Source: Pogona vitticeps
Taxonomy: Eukaryota > Chordata > Lepidosauria > Squamata > Agamidae
Assembly (NCBI RefSeq): GCF_051106095.1
Contig: NC_135789.1
Location: 25,145,264 to 25,209,263, forward strand
Length of the DNA stretch: 64,000 bases
Direction: 5' to 3'
Shown here: piece after piece, positions 1 through 18,518 of the stretch
Layout of the letters: each line of letters starts with the position of its first letter
How positions within the stretch are numbered: the first letter of the stretch is position 1
Translations under genes and position numbers: made by a program
The notes under the pieces: generated by a model
Seen by the model: the letters and a program-made list of their open reading frames with translations, nothing else
Told to the model about the DNA's origin: nothing
Databases searched by the model: none

Positions 1-1837
1 TCCCTAGCCAGTATGCCCAGTGGTGAAGCGATGATGGGAGTTGCAGTCTTGAACACAACTGTATGGCCACTTCTTCCACCCCTGGTTTAAAAGATGCCTC
101 TCTAGATTCAAAAAAGGATACATCATCTCTGTGTAGCTGATGGTGGTTTCTGGTACTTGGAGTTGCGGGGGTGATGGCGTCCTTTTTAGAATGGCTAAAT
201 TGCCGTAGATTTCATCCTGGCAGGTCCTGCATTTTGGAATGTGTCAGTGTGGGTGATTTGATTTGCATCATGCACATGGAGTTAAAACAAATGATGTAAA
301 CGTGCTTTATTTTAATATATAAAGTCACAGAGGATGATGGTAGAACTGCCTCCTGGTCCTTCCAAGTGGTGATCTCTGCTTCTAACTGACGTGCTTCTGG
401 CTTATTTTAATGGTGCAAGATTTCATTCAGGAATGGGAAGGGCTTGGTGCTCGTTGATTTGCTGAAAGCCAAAGGCTTTATACCCTTAGTAGTAAGATTC
501 CCGAAACTGCGTGTCATTGACCCAAAACCCAAAGAAGGAGCCAAGGACGTCTCTTCACCAGCCTTGTTCTTTTTCTGTTCTCCCAGCAGCAGGCCACTTG
601 GGGGTGATGAGGATAGGGGACATATTTTACCTGCCAGGAGCCTAAACTGCTGTTTCACACTGGATTCACCCCCTTTGCTCTTTCTCTGTTTTTACTTTTG
701 CCACCCTCCTCCCCTTTCTGCTCCCTGTTGAAAGTTAGCTTAAGGACTGCAAATGGTCCCCCTCATTTAATTAATGTATTTGTTTAATTTTTTTTCTCCT
801 TAAAAATAACCCACTTTGATATGGTTTGTCCTGGAAATACACCTTCCTCTTTTTTTTACTCTGATCACAGTGAGGCTCCCGAGTTCAAATGTGGGCTTGG
901 AAGAGCCAACAGTCAAGCCGTTAGAAGGTTGTTTCAAAAAAGAAAAGACTAAAGGGCAGCAAACAGTGAATGAGAGAGAGAGTGACAGAGAGAGGGCGGA
1001 AGGGGTGGAGCATGTGTTGATGAAGAAGTTCCTGTAAAAAGAACCAGTCTTGCTTCCTATAATTCTCTGAAGAGCTGAAGCAAGAAGGGAGGGAGGGGAG
1101 AAAGGAGAGGAGATGGTTGGTCCACCAGCTCAGCCGCCTCCCCAACGACTCCCTGGTGGCCGGCCCTCCTTTGTTTGTTTTCAAGAGATGGGCTGCGCTT
1201 CCTGAGCAGTGCTGCAGGGGGAGCCCTTATCCTGCTTGAGGGCTGCCCGCGGAATACACAATTCTGGCTTTGCAGTCCGGAAAGGGCCCTGCAAGGAGCC
1301 CCATACACTCCTGCGCCTGGTTGAATCCAGGGAGGGAGAATGCCTAGCCATGGGGGTGGGAGGGAGAGGAGACGTCTAGTCTTAGGCCAGGTGGCACAAA
1401 AGCGGCTGTTAGAAATTGTCTGGGTGAGCTGCTCCGGGCCGATTAGAAGATGACAAAAGAGTCAGGCAAACGGTGGAAGCAGAAAGGGAGCAGGGAGAAG
1501 TCAAATGGAAAGTGCGGAGAATCTGAAATGTGTTTCCCCAAAAATGAGCACCTCTTTTGCTGGGGCATCTGAAGCGTTAGTCCCATTTCCTTTTTGTTAG
1601 CCTCTGATTCCAGAGAAGTCTCTTGTCTTTCCGAAAACCACCCCCCTCTCCCTATGGTTCCACAGAACAGCTTTCTTTTTCATCTCTTGTGTTCCGTCGT
1701 AGAATCCTAACTGCTGTTGTAAAGGCGGGACGAGCCCAGACCTCGAAAGCCATTTGAAAAATCCACCGTCCCTGTGCAGGATGTAGGGAATGGCCTCAGG
1801 TACATAGACAAGTTTTTAAGATTCCTTTTCCTCGTGG

Positions 1838-1985
1838 GCTGGATAGCTCAACGTTTTAAGTCTCTGACTGCCTAGCCAGAGGTTGAGAGTTCAATTCCCT
1901 GCTATTTCTCTCCAGATAGAAGAGCCGGCCTGGGTGGCCTTGGGCAAACTGCACAGTCCCAGGCATCCTCCACCTCCCAAGAAGA
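1838..1985 (+). repeat. tRNA-derived SINE
   Basis: An A-box-like TAGCTCAACG and, about 50 bases later, a B-box-like GAGTTCAATTCC mark a tRNA-derived SINE head. A degenerate body follows. The same head recurs at about 20,880 and 21,088 in this window, which supports a dispersed family rather than a tRNA gene. Confidence 0.6.
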
Positions 1986-2793
1986 AAGGGAAAGTTCAAC
2001 CACTTCCAAGTATTCTCTACTTGAAAACCCCCAAAAAGCTTTTTCATAAGTCAGAACGGGCTTGAGGTCACATGAGGATAATTTATTTCCTCATTAGAAT
2101 GGACTCACTTGCCTGAGCCCTCTGCAGAGTGTTCTGTGGGTGCCTTGACACTAGCACACAGCACAGTGTCCACCAATTCTTGTCTTCCTTTTGCACAAGC
2201 CCTCCCCCCCGAAATGCATCTATATTTTTATAGGGTTGTTTGTTTTTCTGGTCATAAATGCTGTCTGCTGTGTCATGGTATTGTCTGTTTTTAATTTCCT
2301 GTAAACTGCCCACTGGATAGAAATGGAATACATAAAATAAATAAATGAAATAAATTTAACTAGGAGTTCACAGTTCGTAGCACAGCTGAAGTGGTAACGA
2401 GCACTCTGTACATGCCTAGAAGTGCTCTTGTTAATGCCCATGCACACAGAGGGAAAGAGGCCAGTACGGAGGGTTTTCTCCTTCCCTAGCCAGTGGCAGG
2501 ATTTGGCCAGCCTTGCCCTCTCCACACAGAGAACAGCCCTGGACCTGAGCAGATTTTTTGTGTCCTGTGGGTTAGGTATTGCAGGCCTCCCTTTGTTCAC
2601 CTGAGCATCCTCGGTGCCACCCCCAAGGGATTGGGTTCCTACCTCTTGCATTGCCAGGCTCTTGATTGGGTAAGACTACATTGCAGTCACTAGGGGTCCT
2701 TGCGGAGCAATGTGGAATGGCAAGCTGTCACACGCTCCTGCTCTCTCGCTGTCTCTTTTTCCCTTCCTTTTGCAGGAGGCTCTGGATGCTGCT

Positions 2794-2807
2794 GTTGCCA
2801 AGGCAAC
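2794..2807. promoter_or_regulatory. RFX X-box-like palindrome
   Basis: GTTGCCAAGGCAAC is a full two-half-site X-box, differing by one central base from the classical GTTGCCATGGCAAC bound by RFX factors. It stands alone in noncoding sequence about 6 kb beyond the VPS37D stop. Function is not shown by sequence. Confidence 0.4.
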
Positions 2808-4445
2808 GGGTGGCCCATCAGCAAGCCGGAGAGCCTGGCTGGCCTTCTCTGCCAATCGCAGAGCCCGGCTGGCATCCCAGAGACAGTGGCTGCTGCCTGT
2901 AACCAAGGGCTACCCACTGGCAAATGGGGAAGCAGATCTCTCTCTTTTTCTCTCCCTTCCCCTTCTCTCAACCTAAGTGACTGGGAGGGGGCCCTAAAGG
3001 TTCCCTCCTCCTCCTCCTCTCTCTCTCTCCCCCCCTCCACATCAGCAGGTACTGAACATCCAGTACACAAGCATAATAACCCGTCTCCAGAGGCGTCTGC
3101 AAGGGTGGAATCCAGCCAGTTTCACCTGCTGTGATCCCAGAAAGCTGTGCTTGGTTACGGACGTGGGAGCTGCCACAGCAAGGTTGAACTTTGCTCTCTC
3201 CACTGCCGCCGCCACCACCCTGCTCTTCCGCGCAGAATTTCAGGGCAGGAAAGAGGCAGAAGCCTTCGGCCGAAATAAGTGCCGAAGGGACCCAAGTTTG
3301 CCTTGTGTAAACACATGCCCTCGGATTGTGCCCCACCATTCCAAGGCAGTGTCTTGAGGGCACCAGGTGGCTGGAAGGTGTCCTAAATCCTAGGTTCCAT
3401 TTATAGACATAGCCACCCTCTGTGTGCGCCCCCCCTTGGCCAGAGACGGTTTGATTTGGGCCCAAATCAGACTCAGTGTCTCCTGCCTGTACCGGCTGCT
3501 CTGCCTGTAAACAAATCAGAGGCTCACATTCTCTCCTGATCTGGGGTTAACCTTTGGCCAGCCCCACACGTCACCTCAAACAGCAGGACGTTTTGAATGT
3601 CAGCCGCTGTTCCGGGAGAGGAAGGCCATTTGTCACCGGCTGGCTGGCTGGCTGGCTTTGTTTCTCGTGCTTATTTGTGTTTCCTTGTTAGTTTTGGTTT
3701 CCGGTTGTTAATTAAATTCATATTTCATGTTTTGATCAGCAGCACCATTTAAACGGCTCCCCCCCCTCTCCTTCCCTCCCCTCTCGGCAGCCGCCTCTGT
3801 TTGTCTGAGCCCCACAGTGCCATCGCCAATATTTTATCTGGTGCTTCTGCCAAACAGCACGGGCGGCTGTGCCGAGGGCCCCCCCCCGTGCCAGCTGCTC
3901 CTTCTATATTGGCGGGCTCTCTCCTCAATGCCGACTTCCCTTTGCCACTCATCATTTTGCCCCCCACTTTCCCCCCTGAGGGCTTCCGAATGCTGGACGG
4001 AGGCGATCAAGACTTCCCCAGCCCCTCTGCGGTGTGGATGCCAACCGGTTGAGATCGCAGCTTCACAAAGCCCCATCGTAACACCTTTTGTGTCTGTCTG
4101 TCAGTTTCTGGCCAGCTGATTTCATGGGCTATAAACTGGGAAGCAGGCCTAAATCTAAACCCTAGGTTTTCACTCTCACCTTGCCTGAGCCTTTGCTTCA
4201 TGGGGGTGATCCTTCCCACGGGCTGGTGAGGTGCCACGGTTAGGCTGTTTGCCTGGGGCTTCTAAATTGGGGTTCCAGTCGGCCCTGCGCCATGAAATGC
4301 ACAGGGTGAACTCTGGCCGGTTGCTCCAGATCGTCTTGATCTACCTCGCCATAATGTGTTTTTTGTCAGTGGATGAGTCACCTATGGGGACCTTTAGAGG
4401 AAACGTGAGATGCAGATGTAGCAAATAGTAATCCAGACTTTGATA

Positions 4446-4570
4446 GCCAGGATGGCGTAGTAGAAAGGGTTGATGCACTAGGACTCAGGAGACCTGGGGG
4501 CAAATCCTCATTGTAGACACTCATCGGGGGGATGACACACTCTGAACATCTCCCACACCCTGAAAACCCT
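4446..4570 (+). repeat. tRNA-related SINE fragment
   Basis: A segment reading GACTCAGGAGACCTGGG followed by CAAATCC resembles the A-to-B box part of squamate tRNA-derived SINEs. Similar pieces occur at 41,527 on the plus strand and at about 31,150 and 46,020 on the minus strand. Confidence 0.45.
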
Positions 4571-7500
4571 CTTAGGTTGACTGTAAGACAGAAGCAATGT
4601 GTTTCAGTCGAGCAGGGAAACCCCTCACTCTAGCTGATGTTGCCAGAGTCTGGCCAAACGAAACCACTTCAGAAAAAGGCCGCATACCGAAAATGTATTA
4701 CTTAAATTTATTCCAAAGAATATTATATATAGATAAGATATATATATAATATTCCACACTTATGTTTCCACACTTAAATGTTTCCAAAAACGTTACATGG
4801 AAGGAAAAAAAAAAGGAAAAAACCGTTCACGAAGACAGCATGAGGTCTACCTTGAAGCTGCCAAAATTGGATGAACTTGGGGAAAGACACTCTCTTTCCT
4901 CACCCCCCCGGCTTGACACGTGTAAAGTTTTGCAGCACGTCCTGAAAGAAAGAGTTCTGATTTGTGCGTTAACGAAAGGGGAGAGGGTGTGTGTGTCCCA
5001 CGGAAGTTTCAGAGGTAGGGAGATTTGTCTGGAAACCATCCTGCTCTCCCCCTCCAGTCCTTTTAAAACCGCAGAACAATTAAACCGGCAAATTTACATT
5101 CCAAGAGTCCAGGCTCAAGGTTTGCTTGAGGAATTTTGAGGAATCAGGGGTTGGTTCTCTGGATCTGTGGGATTCCCACCCCACCTGCCTGTCCCTCCCA
5201 CCCACCCCAAAGAAGTCCCTGGATGGAGGCACTGCCAAGTTTGAAACCAGCTGTCCAAGTTTGCTTCTTTGAAAAACAGAAACAAAACAAACCCTAGTCA
5301 TCAATTTAAGGAAACCAAACAAAACCCAACTCAGCCTCAGTGCTAGAAAACTAGCCACTTTAAATTTGCATGCATTTAAATGAATTAACATATAATTGAA
5401 CCATGGTCCTTTCTGCCCACTTTTCCCCCACCCCTTCTTTTCCTTGCGAGGGGCAGGAAGCCAGGACGGGACGTTTTCAAGCAAATTTTGGCAACTAGGA
5501 AATTTCCCTGTAAAAAGGATGGCACAAGGATTCTCCTAACGCAATGCCCACTCCACCTTTCCTGGTTAAAAAGTGAAAGTTGAGGTCAATTCAAGGCTGC
5601 TGTTGTTGCATGTAAGCCACCATAGCCGAAAATGGACCTTCCAGCGTCAGGAGCAGTCTATCTTGAATGTTGCTGGGGATCAAGGAACCAATGGGTGAAG
5701 GTTCTCACAGGCTTTGCCTTTTGACTTCCTAGAAGCTGAAGATGGACCGTTGGTGGCGGCTTTTCAGCCCTCTATGGATACTGGCCTGGGAAACTCAGTT
5801 TAGAAAAGCACTGTTTCGGGGCAAGGATTAAAATTTAGAATGATATCCTTTACATGGAGGTGGCCAAGGAGACTTTTGGTTCTCCCAATATTTGGGGCTT
5901 CAGTTTCTAGATGCCCCAGCTGCTGCGGCCAGGATGATGGGAGTTGTTGTTGAAAAGCAAAACCCCAAGAGGGTGAAAGATTCCCACCCTCTCTGCAGTG
6001 AAATGAAAACTGGGCAAATGAATGCTTTCAAAAATGCCCCTAAACTTTCTAACAAACTTTTAAAGTTTTTTTTTTCCTTTTCAATTACTCTTTGTGAAGT
6101 TATCTCCTTTAAATGAAACATGGAAGAGTTCGAGATTCCTGATCAAATGTGGGAATAATTTAATAATGAGTTGGTGCAACATTTAGTTGCAGCTTTCCAG
6201 CCTCACGGCTTACTGTATTCAGCCGTGGCCTCCCAGATTCGTAACCTCACTCCCACTGACAAGCTATGTAAGGATCCTGCATTCACTCCCGCCCCTAACT
6301 AGCTGGTTTTGTGCTGGAAAAAAGAAGCCACTTTGATTGCTGATGGGACAGAAAATGTAGGAAGAAAACAGAAAGGCCAAGAGCTGAGCTGGGGGTGTTA
6401 TTTGTAGGAAGCCAGGGACGAGCCGAGATGAGCCAGCGAATCTGTTCTTGACTCTGGGACGTGAGAAACGGTGCCAACAGTGCCTCTGAGCATGCACAGA
6501 GCCTGTTTCCTTTTTCCCTGCCTGTGCAGCCATTTTCCCTGCTGTTTTGCATTCACCCATGCTCCATGGGAGGGGAACGGATGCAGCAAAAGACAGGTCA
6601 ACCAAGCCCCCAACTTGGAGATGATGGAGTTGAGTGGAAGGGTGGGGAGAGGGCTTTTGTTTCGAAGGCTTTTCTCTCCCCACCGCGGATCCTGTGGCTG
6701 AGTAGTTGCACCAACAGGATCAGATGAAGCTGGTCATCTCTCTCCAGATCTGAGACGATACCCCAGATAGCCACGCTCCCCCCCTAAACCGCTTGGCCAT
6801 CACCTCCTCTGCTAGTGTCTGGGGCGGCTCTTCTCTGTCCCAGCAGGCTCAGCTGTTCCCATTATCCTTCACTGGTAGTGAGATTGGCCAGAGCAGATGG
6901 GACCTGGAGTTCAAGAACCCCTGGAGGCTGATGGCCCTTCAGGCAATAAATTTTTCCTGGGTTCTAGTCTGAAGCCAAGGGAGCTTTCCATGGTGCTGAA
7001 CCAGAACTTGTTTTTTTAATGTAGTTTCAGCACCTCGGAGAGCGGCTTTTGGGTTTAGTTTAAATCCTGGAGCAAATTCCTCACCCCACTGACATGGGGG
7101 TGGTGGGGGGGAAAGAGCCTGATTTCACATGCCTGAGAGCGCGGAGGTGAAATCTCACTGCATCCCTTCACAAGTGTGTTTACCAAAGGAAATCTCGTTG
7201 GTCATCTGAATGCAACATTTCAAGAATTGGAGCCTGGATTTCTGAATCTTTCTGGCACTGCAAGGAAAAAAACAGCCCCATCGAATGTTGAAAACAGGAG
7301 AGAAGGGTGGGATTCATTCCTAGGCCTTGAGGGAATGATATGGCTCCATTTCTCCAAAGGAAATGACCAAGTCATTCCCTCTTTACCGCCTGCCATTTTC
7401 CACCTCTGGAAAAGAAGGGCCAAGAGGGAGTGACTCGTTCAGAGACACAGCGGGCAAGCTCTTCAAGAGACAGCTCTCATAACCCAAGCAAACAATTGGT

Positions 7501-7903
7501 ATCTTGACATCTGCAAAGGCTCCCTCCGTGTGCATGGAGGGGGCATTCTTATTAGGAGAATAAAAGGTTTTTCAATCTGTTCCCTGCTCCCTCCACTAGT
7601 TTTTCTGCCCATGTGTGTGTGTTTTTTTAAAAAAAATTCAGGTTTAGCAAGCAGGTTCAAGTTGGAAGAAAGTTTGCTTGAAAACATCCCCTTTCCTTGC
7701 CCTTAAGAAACCACCACCTCCAATTTGGCACCTTTCTGATGCCCTGGACTACAATTCCCAGAACGCTGCTGGCTGGGGATTCTGGGATTGTCACCCGACA
7801 CAGCAAGAGGCACCCATTTAGGGGAAGCGGCTGGGGACCATTAGCCGGGGGAGGGGGGCTACCACTTCCTTTCTCACCGTGCATACCCTGTGGAGACCGT
7901 CTG

Positions 7904-7908
<5 letters not shown>

Positions 7909-8000
<92 letters not shown>
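7909..8000. repeat. (GT)46 microsatellite
   Basis: An uninterrupted GT run of about 92 bases. On the VPS37D sense strand it reads as CA repeats and would lie in the 3' UTR or flank. Confidence 0.97.
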
Positions 8001-8001
<1 letters not shown>

Positions 8002-8477
8002 TATGCTGGTTATTAACCCATTCTCTAGCTGCTGAGTAACTTTGGGCTATATTTTCTACCCTGTGCTTCACAACTTCAACCCCCCCATCCCCAAACAAGC
8101 CCCTCCCACTGCCGTACTGCAAGCCCCGCTCCCAAGTCCTCTCTCAAGGCCGAATGCGAGGGCAGAAATGTGGCCGCCAGTTGCCAACCCCTCTTCCGCC
8201 TCTCTGCGCGTCTCCTCGCCCTCTCCTTCCTGCTAAAGATTGCTGCGCTCCATGTCCTAATCCCATTTGGCAAACACACCCCCAAGACACTCCCCCGGCG
8301 ACTTTTCCCGCCGGCTACCCAAACGGGGGGTGCTTGTGCTTAACAAGGAATCCGCTCGCGGGCTGAAAAAGTGGGGTGGGTGGGTGGAGAGTGCCGGATG
8401 GGGGAGCAGGCAGCAGGCGGCAGCCAGAGGTGGCAAAACCCAGCATTGGAAAAAGCCATGGGCAGCCTTAGATGTTA

Positions 8478-8480
<3 letters not shown>

Positions 8481-8510
<30 letters not shown>

Positions 8511-8512
8511 AA
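8481..8512. repeat. (CT)n simple repeat
   Basis: A short CT tract with one TTT interruption, in GC-rich sequence just beyond the VPS37D stop codon. Confidence 0.85.
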
Positions 8513-8950
8513 GTAAGTGTAACAGGTACAAGATGGAGGCAGATGCTAAGGCTGAGTAGACTCCCCCTATTTCTAAGCATTGGGAATGACGTGCCCCCCC
8601 CTGCCCCACTCCTCCTGCCATCTCTGTCATCCTGCCCTTGATGTTACATTTTCCAGTTGCCCCAGACAGACAGAGGGGAAGAGAGGGGTGGCAAATGCAG
8701 GGGAACAGGGGCGAGGGCGGGGTGGGGGGAGAAAGCGCAGAGGAGGAGGGGGGGCATCTAAATCATAGAAGGCATTGGCAGCCAGAGAGAACAGAGAGAG
8801 CCGGTTCTCTGCCACCGGCCCGTCCCACCCCCAGCAAGTCCGGGAGGGTGGCGTTCGTGGGCGAGCCAGTGTCCCATCTCGAACCCCAGCACATCTTGGC
8901 TCGTGTCAGAGGCTCCGGTCAAAAAGGTCCTGCCGGCGGCGCCGGGCCGG

Positions 8951-16125
<7,175 letters not shown>

Positions 16126-16169
16126 GGTGGCGTGGGCCGGGAGGGCCACCGGAGCGGCGGGCGGGCGGG

Positions 16170-16370
16170 CGGACAGACAGAAGGATGGGTGGACGGGATG
16201 GACGGACCGACGGACGGACAGAAGGATGGAGCGGCGGCGGCGGCGGCGGCCGCACCTGGACCAGCGCGATCCGGCACCTGCACCTGCAGCGCCGCCGCGC
16301 ACCGCCAGAGGGCGCTCCCGCCCCGACGTTCTTAAAGGGCCCGCTGCGGCGGCGGCGGCGCGGCGGCGGT
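16170..16370. repeat. GGAC/GGAT and CGG tracts in VPS37D 5' leader
   Basis: Three simple tracts lie within 200 bases upstream of the VPS37D start: an imperfect tetranucleotide array of GGAC/GGAT/GGGC units, then about seven CGG units, then a second interrupted run of CGG units after a CpG-rich spacer. Confidence 0.8.
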
Positions 16371-17544
16371 TGCCGTCCTCCGTGCGTTGGAGGCGGGAGA
16401 GCGGAGCGGGGCGGGGCTCCCGGGGAGAGGGCGGGTCCGCCACGCCCCCTCTGGGACCGCCACGCCCACTCTGCAAGCCGCTCCTCCCTCGCCCGGAGCG
16501 GGAGAAGCGGCGGCTGTCGCTTCTGCCTGGGCAGCAGCCTTCAAGTGGAGCAAGAGCTTCTGAACATGTGCAGAGTGCCCACCCCTGACTCGGCCCTCCC
16601 CTGCCGGAGGCGCCTTCCAGACAGGTGGGGGAAAGGAGGAAGAGCCTGGAAATAACGTTTGAGCAGTACTAGTAGAGGTGTGTGTGTGTGTGTGTTTGTG
16701 TTTGTGTATACACACACAAAACAACAACAACGCGCGCACACACCTTAGTTTTCGATTTCTGAATCACATGGAGAGCCCCGGCCTTTCCATTGAGAAAGGA
16801 AAGATTTCCAGGCTCTGGGTGGATTGGGTGGGAGGACAACATGTGGACAAGACCCGTCTCTCTGAAAGTCTTTTCCTGCTAATGAGTTTCTTCTTTTCAG
16901 ATTTTTATTTTTATTTTATTTTATTTTATTTTTTGTAAATGGGAAAAGTCTGCAGTTTCCAGCTCCTTTGTGGTCCTGTGCCTCCATCGAGTGCCTTATT
17001 TTAGGGGCCCCAGAAGTGTTGGCCCAGCTTCAAAAGGGTTGCATGCTGCTGTGTTTTTTATTTTTTATTCTTTCATAGACCTTCCCGGCAGCCCTGGATC
17101 TACAGAGAGGCAACCGCACCACCAGTTTCAGCTTTTGGTAGGTGCGGAATTTTAAAATTTAAAATTAAAAAAACCCCAGCAACAATCAAGCAGATTTCCT
17201 ATCTGTCGGTAATTAGGAACAGCTTTGTATAAATTCCAGGACAGATCTCCTGTTAAGACAAGGTCCTATTTCCTGATCTGCCAAGGTTTTCCTTCCAGGC
17301 ATGCAAATCTTTCAGAGGAACCTGGCTGGAGAAACCAGACACGCATCTCTTCACAATTAATTACCAACCAAGATCAAGCTAATTTGCAGAATGGAAACAG
17401 ACTGCAGTTAGAAAAAAAGAGGCAGTCTTTTCCTTCTCAAGAGAACTCTCTTCTAATGATGGGTTACCTATAAAGTCTAGTTTTCTCTTTAGTGTTCCTT
17501 AGCATTGGAGAGGTGAAATTATCTCTTTTTTTTAAATGGTAGAA

Positions 17545-17755
17545 CAAAGAATCACACAAGGACAAGATTCCATGGAAAAGACCCAATGGCTGGGAAAGTT
17601 CTAAGCAGCAGGAAAAGAGGAAAACTGGATGTGAGATGGATTGACGCTGTAAAGGAAGCCACAGATGAGTTTGCAGGACCTGAGCAGGCCTGCTAAAGGC
17701 AGAACCGTTCCGGAGGGTTGCCATAAATCAGATGCAACTCGGCAGCATGGAATAA
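17545..17755 (+). mobile_element. BovB/RTE-like LINE 3' fragment
   Basis: The segment ends in GGTTGCCATAAATCAGATGC then AACTCGGCAGCATGG. This resembles the squamate BovB 3' signature built on 'TTGCCATAAGTCGGAATCGACT...GCA'. It is degenerate and short, so the family call is tentative. Confidence 0.5.
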
Positions 17756-17759
17756 CCAC

Positions 17760-17880
17760 TGAGGGTCATTTAGTTCAGCCCCCCTCCAGGGTCTCTGCAG
17801 CAAACAAACAGTAGGTGTGTTGAGCTGGAATAGAACCCCAGGGGCATCTAGTCCACCCCTACCAATCTGGTTAGGCCCTC
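17760..17880 (-). mobile_element. CR1-like LINE fragment
   Basis: Phrases such as GGGCATCTAGTCCACCCCT resemble the minus-strand reading of the CR1 3' region (typically 'ATCGAGTCCAACCCC'). Short and diverged. Confidence 0.4.
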
Positions 17881-18518
17881 GTTCCCCTCACACATGATCA
17901 AGAGTGTCGTGTGGATCCTGTCTTCCAGAACAGCAAAATTGGCTGGCATGCAAGGTTTTTGTGTGTGCAATAAATAAATGCACAAATAAATAAATAAATG
18001 AGGTGTCATTTAAGGCTGTAATGTCAGGTTTCGTGGCTAGGGGGTTGCCCGAGGGTGGCGAAATTTGGAGGGTGCCAACATTTGCTGCTAGAAGGGCGAA
18101 GACCTGCCCCTTAGCATTTGCTGTGCGAAGCCCTGGACCTTTAAGCCACAGTTCAAGAGAGAACTTGGGCTCTGAAATTGCTCCATGAACTTTATTTGAG
18201 AGTGCTTCTGCACCAAGGAAAGGTGGCCAGGATCTTTGCCTCCTGGGCATGTGGCTCTTGGCTCCCGGGGGGGGGGGATGGGGGGGATGGTGGTGGCTGA
18301 GGATGACCTCACAATGTCTGAGGATGACATCAGAGCTTTGTGATTCTCAAGGCAAGTTTGGGAGGCCAGCGGGCATTTCTTGCAACTGCTGTGGGAACCG
18401 CCAGCGCCTCGAAGAACGATCCAGCAGGAGAAGAAATCAAAGCAAAGACAAGCGCTCTGCATAGTGGAAGACTTCGAAGCAGAGAGGCTCGTCGGGTGGC
18501 TAGCAGGTTGGGGCCACC

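Larger units (their letters stand above)
1..7014. other. Noncoding 3' flank of VPS37D
   Basis: I find no frame here that looks like a real exon. The open frames are short, lack family motifs and do not chain through splice sites. The stretch holds a tRNA-derived SINE (about 1,838-1,985), a LINE-like A/T-rich tail near 2,270-2,355, a CT-rich tract near 2,940-3,045, a second SINE fragment (about 4,446-4,570), and a GC-rich block with AT-rich islands at 3,480-4,060 that could be a regulatory element. In human, DNAJC30 and BUD23 follow VPS37D; neither can be recognised here. Confidence 0.6.
7015..8950 (-). other. VPS37D: Candidate VPS37D 3' UTR
   Basis: Sequence downstream of the VPS37D stop codon on the minus strand. 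The nearest acceptable poly(A) hexamer I see is ATTAAA at 7,015-7,020 on the minus strand, which would give a UTR of about 1.9 kb. The stretch includes a 46-unit GT/CA microsatellite and a ZNF143-like ACTACAATTCCCAG motif near 7,748 that belongs to a dispersed palindromic repeat. The UTR end is inferred. Confidence 0.3.
16560..18518. other. Spacer between VPS37D promoter and the 752-aa frame
   Basis: I find no gene here. It contains a compound GT/AC microsatellite (about 16,677-16,723), a TTTTA run near 16,905-16,932, a BovB-like LINE piece (about 17,545-17,755) and a CR1-like fragment (about 17,760-17,880). The last 250 bases are GC-richer and lead into the start of the plus-strand frame, so they may hold its leader and promoter. 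Confidence 0.6.

Noticed and set aside
3151-4119. Small coding exons in the GC-rich 3-4 kb block
   Set aside because: Overlapping frames on both strands have similar length, no family motif and no consistent splice partners.
1-8950. DNAJC30 or BUD23, the human neighbours downstream of VPS37D
   Set aside because: DNAJC30 is a single-exon gene with a J-domain HPD motif; no such frame is present. No methyltransferase motifs of BUD23 are seen.
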